Below are positions 7,738 through 13,895 of a stretch of 17,152 bases of DNA, in pieces. The translations under genes and the position numbers were made by a program. Origin of the DNA: Azohydromonas lata NBRC 102462 (GTDB taxonomy: Bacteria > Pseudomonadota > Gammaproteobacteria > Burkholderiales > Burkholderiaceae_C); contig CAMCTE010000032.1 of the NCBI GenBank assembly GCA_945878385.1, forward strand, positions 1-17,152, read 5' to 3'. Position 1 is the first letter of the stretch, and the number at the start of each line of letters is the position of its first letter. The notes beneath the pieces were generated by a model. It had not been told where the DNA came from and did no database searches. It saw nothing but the letters and a program-made list of their open reading frames with translations.

Positions 7738-8511
7738 CTAGGCAGCGTCGGCCGTGGCCTCCTGGGCAGCGCCATCAGGCGCCGGCTCGCCCAGCGCACT
7801 GGCCAGGTCAGCGCGCAGCACGGCAGCCAGTGAGCGGCGGTCGGCGTGGGCGCTGCCCCGTGAATCGAGCGCCGTTACCTGCACCACGAGCCCGCGGCCG
7901 CAGGCAATGCGCCACAGGCTCTGGGCCAAGGTGGTGTCACCCAAAAACTCCACCGCCGGGCTGATGGCTTGGTCGCGGTCGCGGTAACGCAGCGCCACCG
8001 GCTGCACCGGTGCCTCCACGGCAATCGCCGCCTGCAGGAGATTGGCATGGAAAGGCAGCAGGGCCTTGCCGTCGCCCGTGGTGCCCTCAGGAAACACGGC
8101 CACGCACTGTCCGTCCTTGAGGGCTTGGGCAATCTCGTGCATCGCGCGCATGGCGTCCCGGCGCTGCTCGCGCCGGATGTAGAGCGTGCCTGCGCAGTCC
8201 ACCAGTTTGTTGACCAGCGGCCATTCCTGCACATCGGCCTTGGAGACGAACCGCGCCCGTGGACACACCGCATGGATGGCCATGATGTCGATCCAGGAGA
8301 TGTGGTTGGCCACGATCAGCGTGCCCCTCGGACGAAAACGGCCCTGCACTTCCAGGCCCATGCCCAGGCAGCGCAGCATGCCCCGGGACCACCACTGGAT
8401 GCGCGCATGGCGTCCGGCTTCGTCGAGCGAGGGAAAGCGCAAGAGCACCAACAGGATCCCGTGCAGGCTGTGCAGGACCGCGCGCAGCAGGCGCCAGATT
8501 CCGAGGACCAT
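7738..8511 (-). CDS. PlsC-type 1-acyl-glycerol-3-phosphate (lysophospholipid) acyltransferase
   Basis: A 257-residue PlsC-family acyltransferase that would transfer an acyl chain to a lysophospholipid such as 1-acyl-glycerol-3-phosphate at the inner membrane. Blocks are in order: catalytic NHISWID (residues 69-75, HX4D), GTLYIRR (108-114), FPEGTT (140-145) and VQPVALRY (169-176). A hydrophobic N-terminal segment near residues 8-25 could anchor it in the membrane. The C-terminal 30 residues are Ala-rich and acidic. Start is the ATG at 8511, 18 bp after pyrC'; no clear Shine-Dalgarno. It ends the pyrimidine operon in this layout, but a role in pyrimidine metabolism is not implied. Ornithine-lipid acyltransferase (OlsA type) is an alternative. 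Confidence 0.9.
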   Translation of the reverse strand: MVLGIWRLLRAVLHSLHGILLVLLRFPSLDEAGRHARIQWWSRGMLRCLGMGLEVQGRFRPRGTLIVANHISWIDIMAIHAVCPRARFVSKADVQEWPLVNKLVDCAGTLYIRREQRRDAMRAMHEIAQALKDGQCVAVFPEGTTGDGKALLPFHANLLQAAIAVEAPVQPVALRYRDRDQAISPAVEFLGDTTLAQSLWRIACGRGLVVQVTALDSRGSAHADRRSLAAVLRADLASALGEPAPDGAAQEATADAA

Positions 8512-8529
8512 GGCGGAGGCGGCTTGCGC

Positions 8530-9855
8530 TCAGGTTGCGGCAACCTGGGCCGCGGCGTCGTAGGCCACCGACCCCGCCACCAGGGTCAGGCGGGTCTGCC
8601 CGGGCAGCGCAAAACCGGTGCTGCCAGGCGCGAAGGGCGTGTGCTTGCCTTGGCTTCGCAAGGCATGCGGATGGGCCTGCCACTGCACGGTAGGGTCGAA
8701 ACAGCACAGGTCTGCCACTCCGCCTTCCACCAGGCGCCCGGCGCTGGCCGCCAGGGAGCCCAGCGCGCCGCCCAACACGGCTACCGGCCGCGCGGTGATT
8801 GGGGCCAACGATTCCGTGAGTGACAGCCCCTGGTCCTGCCCCCATTTCAACGCCAGACTCAGAAGCAACTCCAGGCCGGTGGCACCGGGCGCGGCTTCAG
8901 CGAAGGGCAGCGTCTTTTCGTCGCTGCTCAGGGGCAGGTGGTCGCTGACCAGGGCATCGATGGTTCCGTCGGCAAGGCCTTTGCGCAGTGCTTGGCGGTC
9001 ACGGTCCTGGCGCAGGGGAGGCACCACGCGCATGGCCGAGTCGAAATACCCAATGTCCACATCGCTCAGGTGCAAGTTGTTGATGCTCACATCGCAGGTG
9101 AGCGCAAGGCCCTGGGCCTTGGCCTGGCGCACCAGTTCTACGCCCGCCGCACTGCTGATGCGGCACAGGTGCACCCGAGCGCCGGTGCTGCGCATGAGCT
9201 CGATGATGGTGTGCAAGGCCACAGTCTCTGCGCTGACCGGCACGCCGGCCAGCCCCATGCGCGTGGCCACGGCGCCGCTGGCTGCGACACCCTTGCCCAG
9301 CCAAGGGTCTTGCGGCCGCAGCCACACCGAATAACCATAGGTGGCGGCGTACAGCATGGCGCGCTGCAGCACTTGGGTGTCTGCAATGGCCACCTCCGCC
9401 TGCGAAAAGCCGATACAGCCCGCCTCGGTGAGCTCAGCCATCTCGGTGAGCACTTCACCGCGCAGGCCCACCGTGAGCGCACCCAGGGGGAACAGCCGGC
9501 AGCGGGAGAGTTGCCTGGCGCGAAACTTGAGCATTTCCACCAGACCGGGTTCGTCTAGGGCGGGGTCGGTGTCGGGCGGGCACACCAGGCTGGTCACCCC
9601 GCCGGCAGCCGCCGCTGCCAGCTCGCTTTCGAGCATGCCTTCATGCTCATGGCCGGGTTCGCGCAGCCGGGCCGACAGGTCCACCAGGCCCGGCATCACC
9701 ACCCAGCCCCGCGCGTCGAAGCGGCGCTCGGGCGTGAAGCCGGCCGGAGCCGGGCCGATACCCGCGATGCGGTCGCCTGCGATGGTGATGTCGGTGACTT
9801 CGTCGCGGCCCGAAGCCGGGTCCACCACGCGCCCGTTTTGAATCAGGATCTTCAT
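8530..9855 (-). CDS. pyrC': Dihydroorotase-like protein PyrC' (predicted inactive partner of PyrB)
   Basis: A 441-residue protein with the dihydroorotase fold but without the metal-binding residues. The canonical DxHxH before LREPG is D59-L-S61-A-R63, so both histidines are gone. The His of the usual HCEDP site appears as Arg180, the HVST His as Arg232 and the second His of DHAPH as Leu309; the catalytic-site Asp305 remains. This matches the non-catalytic PyrC' of Pseudomonas, which is needed structurally for the class A PyrB-PyrC' aspartate transcarbamoylase. An active dihydroorotase must then be encoded elsewhere. I chose the ATG at 9855; a TTG three codons upstream overlaps the pyrB stop. 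A modest GAGG lies 10 nt before the ATG. It starts 5 bp after pyrB. Confidence 0.93.
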   Translation of the reverse strand: MKILIQNGRVVDPASGRDEVTDITIAGDRIAGIGPAPAGFTPERRFDARGWVVMPGLVDLSARLREPGHEHEGMLESELAAAAAGGVTSLVCPPDTDPALDEPGLVEMLKFRARQLSRCRLFPLGALTVGLRGEVLTEMAELTEAGCIGFSQAEVAIADTQVLQRAMLYAATYGYSVWLRPQDPWLGKGVAASGAVATRMGLAGVPVSAETVALHTIIELMRSTGARVHLCRISSAAGVELVRQAKAQGLALTCDVSINNLHLSDVDIGYFDSAMRVVPPLRQDRDRQALRKGLADGTIDALVSDHLPLSSDEKTLPFAEAAPGATGLELLLSLALKWGQDQGLSLTESLAPITARPVAVLGGALGSLAASAGRLVEGGVADLCCFDPTVQWQAHPHALRSQGKHTPFAPGSTGFALPGQTRLTLVAGSVAYDAAAQVAAT

Positions 9856-9860
9856 GATGC

Positions 9861-10814
9861 TCAAGCCTCGTTGCCGGCGATGATGCTCATCACCGCCATG
9901 CGCACCGCGATACCGAAGGTGACCTGCGGCAGGATCACGCTGTGGGGCCCATCGGCCACGCTGGAGTCGATTTCAACGCCGCGGTTGATCGGGCCCGGGT
10001 GCATCACGATCACATCGGGCTTGGCCAGAGCCAGCTTTTCCGGCGTGAGCCCGAAGTTCTTGAAGAATTCGGCCGAGCTGGGCAGCATCGCGCCGCTCAT
10101 GCGTTCGTTCTGAAGACGCAGCATGATGATCACATCTGCTCCGCGAATGCCTTCGGCCATGTCGTGGCAGACCCGCACGCCCATGGAGGCCAGATCGGGC
10201 GTGACCAGCGTCTTGGGGCCTACCGCACGAATTTCAGGCACCCCCAGCGTGGTCAGCGCGTGAATGTCTGACCGCGCCACACGCGAATGCACGATGTCGC
10301 CCACGATGGCCACGGTGAGATTGGTGAAATCCTTCTTGAAGTGCCGGATCGTGTACATGTCCAGCAGGCCCTGTGTGGGGTGGGCGTGACGCCCGTCGCC
10401 CGCGTTGACCACATGCACATGCGGCGCGCAATGCTGAGCAATCAGGTAGGGCGCGCCGGACTCGCTGTGGCGCACCACGAACATGTCGGCGTGCATCGCG
10501 CTGAGGTTGGCGATGGTGTCCAGCAGGCTCTCACCCTTGGCGGCGCTGCTGCGTGCGATGTCCAGATTGATCACATCGGCGCTCAGGCGCTTGGCGGCGA
10601 TCTCGAAAGTGGTGCGGGTGCGGGTGCTGTTCTCGAAGAACAGATTGAACACGCTCTTGCCGCGCAGCAGCGGCACCTTCTTCACCTCGCGGTCGTTCAC
10701 GGACAGGAAGGTGCTGGCCGTGTCCAGGATGTGGTGCAGCACTGCGCGGGGCAGCCCTTCGGTGGACAGCAGATGAATCAGTTCACCGTGGCGATTGAGT
10801 TGAGGGTTGCGCAT
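9861..10814 (-). CDS. pyrB: Aspartate carbamoyltransferase catalytic subunit PyrB
   Basis: A 317-residue aspartate transcarbamoylase, which joins carbamoyl phosphate and aspartate in the second step of pyrimidine synthesis. The carbamoyl-phosphate site FFENSTRTRTTFE is at residues 59-71 (STRTR 63-67), the mobile-loop Lys is in SSAAKGES (89-96), HPTQG at 145-149, and the aspartate-site HPGPINRGVE at 272-281. The ATG at 10814 is set by a strong AAGGAGG 8 nt upstream, inside the end of pyrR. No pyrI regulatory subunit is nearby; the following gene is the inactive PyrC', so the enzyme should be a class A PyrB-PyrC' complex. The operon order algH-ruvX-pyrR-pyrB-pyrC' matches Pseudomonas. Confidence 0.97.
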   Translation of the reverse strand: MRNPQLNRHGELIHLLSTEGLPRAVLHHILDTASTFLSVNDREVKKVPLLRGKSVFNLFFENSTRTRTTFEIAAKRLSADVINLDIARSSAAKGESLLDTIANLSAMHADMFVVRHSESGAPYLIAQHCAPHVHVVNAGDGRHAHPTQGLLDMYTIRHFKKDFTNLTVAIVGDIVHSRVARSDIHALTTLGVPEIRAVGPKTLVTPDLASMGVRVCHDMAEGIRGADVIIMLRLQNERMSGAMLPSSAEFFKNFGLTPEKLALAKPDVIVMHPGPINRGVEIDSSVADGPHSVILPQVTFGIAVRMAVMSIIAGNEA

Positions 10815-10818
10815 GGGC

Positions 10819-11331
10819 TCAGCCTCCTTCCACCGCAAAGGTCAAGCGACCCTTCGTGTCCTGCGCCAATGACAAGCGCTGCGACGCCGGCAGTGCGATG
10901 CGCGCTGCTGCGCACTGGGCCTCGAAGGGCAGCTCGCGGCCGCCACGGTCCACCAGCACAGCCAAACTCACCCGGGCCGGACGCCCGAAGTCGAAGAGTT
11001 CATTGAGGGCTGCACGCATGGTGCGACCGGTGTAGAGCACATCGTCCACCAGCACGATGTGGCGCCCGTCCACTTCGAAGGGCAACCGCGTGGCGCCGGC
11101 CGTGGCGCTCAGGCCGCGTTCAGCGTAATCGTCGCGGTGCAGGGTGATGCTCAGGGTGCCCGACCCACCCGGCAGGGCCAGGTCTTTCTGCAGCCGCTCG
11201 GCCAGCCAGGCGCCGCCCGACCAGATCCCCACCAGGCCCACGGGCGTGGCTCCGGCAGCAGCCACCAGTGCCCCAACCTGGCGCTGCAGCTGTTCGTAGA
11301 GCGCTTCTGCGTCCAAGGCAAGTTGCGTCAT
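10819..11331 (-). CDS. pyrR: PyrR bifunctional pyrimidine regulator / uracil phosphoribosyltransferase
   Basis: A 170-residue phosphoribosyltransferase-fold protein. The PRPP-binding motif VLVDDVLYTGRT is at residues 93-104, preceded by the HRDDY segment (65-69) typical of PyrR. In Bacillus PyrR attenuates pyr operons by binding mRNA; in Gram-negative species with this gene order it may act by other means, and I see no attenuator hairpin ahead of pyrB, which starts only 4 bp after pyrR. The GIWSGGAWLA segment (35-44) replaces the GIRTRG of the Bacillus protein, a change near the substrate/RNA surface whose effect is unknown. The ATG at 11331 overlaps the ruvX stop as ATGA. Confidence 0.92.
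   Translation of the reverse strand: MTQLALDAEALYEQLQRQVGALVAAAGATPVGLVGIWSGGAWLAERLQKDLALPGGSGTLSITLHRDDYAERGLSATAGATRLPFEVDGRHIVLVDDVLYTGRTMRAALNELFDFGRPARVSLAVLVDRGGRELPFEAQCAAARIALPASQRLSLAQDTKGRLTFAVEGG
10823..10829 (-). promoter_or_regulatory. Strong Shine-Dalgarno for pyrB
   Basis: AAGGAGG on the minus strand, ending 8 nt before the pyrB ATG at 10814 and lying within the last codons of pyrR. It is the best ribosome-binding site I found in the window and decides the pyrB start against the upstream in-frame TTG at 10838. Confidence 0.85.
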
Positions 11332-11744
11332 GCTTGCTGATCCAAAAACTGTTGAAGTATCACCGCGGCGGCCGCCGCATCCAGGTCGCGCGCACCACCG
11401 GCCTGCGCCTCGACCGTGCTGTAGCGTTCGTCCACTTCATGAACGGGAAGGCCCGTGCGGCCCTGAAGACGGCGGGCAAACCGCTGCGCCCGCTGCGTGT
11501 TTTCATGCGGCGCGCCATCGGGATGGAAGGGCACGCCCACCACCAGTTCGTCGGGCTGCCACTGGGCAATCAACGCCGAGATGGCGACGAAACGATCATC
11601 GCCCATCTCGTGCAGTGTCTTGAGCGCCTGGGCTTGCCCCAAGACCGTGTTGCCCGTGGCCACGCCCACCCGCTTGAGCCCGTAGTCGAAGGCCAGAAAG
11701 GAGCGCTCACGGCGCGCGGGCAGCGCAGGGGCCGCCCCGCTCAT
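11328..11744 (-). CDS. ruvX: RuvX/YqgF family putative Holliday junction resolvase / rRNA-processing nuclease
   Basis: A 138-residue RNase H-fold protein of the YqgF/RuvX family, variously linked to Holliday junction resolution and 16S rRNA maturation. The expected acidic residues are present: Asp20 in FLAFDYGLKRVGVA, the DER motif at 105-107 (VDERYST), and Asp122 in LDAAAAAVILQ. VVGVPFHPDG (68-77) is the usual central strand. The ATG at 11744 overlaps the algH stop as ATGA and has an AGGAGG 10 nt upstream. The N-terminal 14 residues before the first strand are an Ala/Arg extension. Confidence 0.93.
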   Translation of the reverse strand: MSGAAPALPARRERSFLAFDYGLKRVGVATGNTVLGQAQALKTLHEMGDDRFVAISALIAQWQPDELVVGVPFHPDGAPHENTQRAQRFARRLQGRTGLPVHEVDERYSTVEAQAGGARDLDAAAAAVILQQFLDQQA

Positions 11745-12322
11745 GCGTGCCCGGCCTCCTGGCTGAGCATGCGAGGGTCGATGCCCAGCAGGGACAGGGC
11801 CTTGTCGTAGCGCTTGTCGATGGGTGTGTCAAAGATGACGGAAGACTCAGCCTCCACGGTCAACCATCCGTTGCGGCTGATCTCATCTTCGAGTTGACCG
11901 GCGCCCCAACCGCTGTACCCCAGCGTGATGAGCACGCGCCGAGGACCTGCGCCGCTGGACAGCGCCTCCAGCACGTCGCGGCTGGTGGTCATCTCCACCT
12001 GCGCGCCGGGAATGGCCAAGGTGGAGTGGTACGGGCTCTCGTCGGTGCCGATGCGCTCATGCAACACGAAGCCGCGCTCGGTTTGCACCGGGCCGCCGAA
12101 GAACACAGGGGAATCGTGGAGGTCGTTGCGCCCCAGGTGAAGGTCAACCTTTTCAAACAGCCGCGGCAGGGTAATGTCGATGGGCTTGTTGATCACCAGG
12201 CCCAGGGCCCCACGGTCGTTGTGTTCACACAGATACACCACGGTACCGGCGAAGCGCTCGTCGGCCATGCCGGGCATGGCAATGAGGAACTGGTTCGTGA
12301 GGTTGATCGACTCGCCCGGCAT
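11741..12322 (-). CDS. algH: YqgE/AlgH family protein
   Basis: A 193-residue member of the YqgE/AlgH family, whose biochemical role is unresolved; in Pseudomonas the gene is linked to alginate regulation. Family segments are NLTNQFLIAMPGM at the N-terminus (7-19), VYLCEHNDRGALGLVINKP (about 29-47), FFGGPV (about 74-79), and ITLGYSGWGAGQLEDE-x3-NGWL in the C-terminal half. Length is typical. Start is the ATG at 12322, directly before the conserved N-terminal strand. It is the first gene of the algH-ruvX-pyrR-pyrB-pyrC' run and lies 33 bp from the divergent phr start, so its promoter must sit in that gap or within phr. Confidence 0.94.
   Translation of the reverse strand: MPGESINLTNQFLIAMPGMADERFAGTVVYLCEHNDRGALGLVINKPIDITLPRLFEKVDLHLGRNDLHDSPVFFGGPVQTERGFVLHERIGTDESPYHSTLAIPGAQVEMTTSRDVLEALSSGAGPRRVLITLGYSGWGAGQLEDEISRNGWLTVEAESSVIFDTPIDKRYDKALSLLGIDPRMLSQEAGHA
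11755..11760 (-). promoter_or_regulatory. Shine-Dalgarno for ruvX inside algH
   Basis: AGGAGG on the minus strand, 10 nt before the ruvX ATG at 11744 and within the last codons of algH. It supports independent re-initiation at ruvX in addition to the ATGA stop/start overlap. Confidence 0.7.
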
Positions 12323-12355
12323 GCCTGAATTCTATGCTGTCCGATACTGCCGGGG
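12323..12355. promoter_or_regulatory. Short divergent intergenic region between algH and phr
   Basis: Only 33 bp separate the two divergent ATG codons. Promoters for both genes are expected here or inside the coding ends. I see weak -10-like hexamers (TATGCT on plus at 12333-12338, GATACT at 12343-12348) but no well-spaced -35 partner, so no promoter is called. Expression of the two genes may be mutually linked by position. Confidence 0.35.
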
Positions 12356-13852
12356 ATGGACACGAAACCCCTGAACGCCGCGTTGGTTTGGATGCGGCGA
12401 GACTTGCGCTGCGATGACCACGCCGCCCTCTGTCACGCCTTGAAACAGGCACGCCGCGTATGGTGCGCATTCGTCTACGACACCGACATCCTCGACGCCC
12501 TGCCTCGTCGCGACCAGCGTGTGGCCTTCATCCACGAAGCGCTGGCCGAGGTGGACACCACCCTGAGAGCCTGGGCGGTGGAAGCCGGCGTGACGGATGC
12601 GCCATCGGTGGGGTTGGTCGTGCGCCACGGTCGTGCCCTGGAAATCGTTCCCCGGCTGGCCGCGGAACTGGGCGCCGATGCAGTCGTGTGCAGTCACGAC
12701 GACGAACCCCAGGCTTTGGACCGGGATGCCCAGGTGGCGCAAGCTCTGGCCAGGCAGCGCATCGGTTGGACCAGCGTGAAAGACCATGTGGTGTTCGAGC
12801 GGCGTGAAGTGATGACGCTGTCCGGCGGTTCCTATGGCGTGTTCACGCCTTACAAGAACGCATGGCTCAAACGGCTGGCCGCGCAGCCTCACGCCTTGGA
12901 TGAACAGCCCACGCGGCCGCTGGCAGCCGCCTTGGCGCCGGTGCCCGTGGCCATGCAACAGCCATTGCCCCGCTTGCCGGACATCGGCTTCGAGGCGATG
13001 GGCCCTCAAGAGATCCGCATGCCCACCGGTATGAGCGGCGCGCAACAACTGCTGCGGGATTTCCTGGGCCGCATCGACGACTACCGGCGCGCGCGCGACT
13101 TTCCCGGGATCAAAGGGCCCAGCTACCTGTCGGCGCACCTGCGCTTTGGCACCATTTCCGTGCGCCAACTCGCGCGAGAGGCCTGGACGCGTTGCCAGCA
13201 AGGCTCGGAAGGCGCCGAGGGATGGCTGGCCGAACTGGTGTGGCGCGATTTTTATCACCAGATCCTGCACCACCACCCCCGAGTCGTGGACCGCGCCTTC
13301 AAGCCCGAATACGACCGCATCGAATGGGCCTCAGGCCCCCAGGCCGACGCGCACTTCCAGGCTTGGTGCGAAGGCCGCACCGGCTACCCTCTGGTGGACG
13401 CCGCCATGCACCAGATCAACCAGACGGGCTGGATGCACAACCGGTTGCGCATGGTGGTGTCGAGCTTCCTGATCAAGGATTTGGGCATCGACTGGCGGCG
13501 TGGCGAGGCCTACTTCGCCGAGAAGCTGATCGACTTCGACTTGGCGGCCAACAACGGCGGCTGGCAGTGGGCGGCCTCCAGCGGGTGCGATGCGCAGCCC
13601 TACTTCCGCATCTTCAACCCGGTGAGTCAAAGTGAGAAGTTCGACCCGAAGGGACAGTTCATCCGCCGCTACATCCCCGCCTTGGCGCAGTTGCCGGACG
13701 CAGCCCTGCACGCACCGTGGATGGCGCGACCATTGGACTTGGCTGCTGCAGGGGTACAGATAGGCCGTGACTATCCCGCCCCCATCGTGCAACACGATGT
13801 GGCGCGCCAACAGACGCTGCAGCGCTACGAGGTGGTGAAGTCCAAGGGTTGA
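12356..13852 (+). CDS. phr: Deoxyribodipyrimidine photolyase (class I, CPD type)
   Basis: A 498-residue DNA photolyase that uses FADH- and light to split cyclobutane pyrimidine dimers. The N-terminal antenna domain starts LVWMRRDLRCDD (residues 10-21). The FAD domain carries WRDFYHQIL (296-304), TGYPLVDAAMHQINQTGWMHN (342-362), RMVVSSFLIKD (365-375) and LAANNGGWQWAASSGCDAQPY (396-416), then FRIFNP, the two photolyase/cryptochrome signatures. ANNGGWQW and the conserved SQSEKFDPKG tail fit class I CPD photolyases more than cry-DASH. Start is the ATG at 12356; no good Shine-Dalgarno. It is the only plus-strand gene, divergent from algH and convergent with the CheA-like gene, ending 40 bp from it. 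Confidence 0.95.
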   Translation: MDTKPLNAALVWMRRDLRCDDHAALCHALKQARRVWCAFVYDTDILDALPRRDQRVAFIHEALAEVDTTLRAWAVEAGVTDAPSVGLVVRHGRALEIVPRLAAELGADAVVCSHDDEPQALDRDAQVAQALARQRIGWTSVKDHVVFERREVMTLSGGSYGVFTPYKNAWLKRLAAQPHALDEQPTRPLAAALAPVPVAMQQPLPRLPDIGFEAMGPQEIRMPTGMSGAQQLLRDFLGRIDDYRRARDFPGIKGPSYLSAHLRFGTISVRQLAREAWTRCQQGSEGAEGWLAELVWRDFYHQILHHHPRVVDRAFKPEYDRIEWASGPQADAHFQAWCEGRTGYPLVDAAMHQINQTGWMHNRLRMVVSSFLIKDLGIDWRRGEAYFAEKLIDFDLAANNGGWQWAASSGCDAQPYFRIFNPVSQSEKFDPKGQFIRRYIPALAQLPDAALHAPWMARPLDLAAAGVQIGRDYPAPIVQHDVARQQTLQRYEVVKSKG

Positions 13853-13895
13853 GCCCGACCCATGGCATCGACCCATGGCATCGACCCTGGGCTCA
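13850..13895. terminator. Candidate bidirectional terminator between phr and the CheA-like gene
   Basis: TGAGCCC (13850-13856) and GGGCTCA (13889-13895) form a perfect 7-bp inverted repeat that contains both stop codons of the convergent genes. Inside, two CCATGG hexamers (13860-13865 and 13873-13878) can pair as a smaller hairpin. There is no T tract on either side, so it is not a classic intrinsic terminator; a rho-dependent or stem-only role is possible. Confidence 0.35.
13856..13887. repeat. 13-bp tandem repeat at the convergent junction
   Basis: The unit cgacccatggcat occurs twice back to back (13856-13868 and 13869-13881) and is followed by a partial third copy, cgaccc (13882-13887). 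It lies in the 40 bp between the two convergent stop codons and probably arose by slippage. Copy number may vary between strains. Confidence 0.85.

Noticed and set aside
8530..9855. Active dihydroorotase (PyrC) call
   Set aside because: The DxHxH pair and further ligand histidines are replaced, so the protein is better read as the non-catalytic PyrC'.
12323..12355. Sigma70 promoter for phr
   Set aside because: Weak -10-like hexamers exist but the nearest -35-like TTGATC (12303-12308) is spaced 23 or more bases away, so no promoter can be supported.
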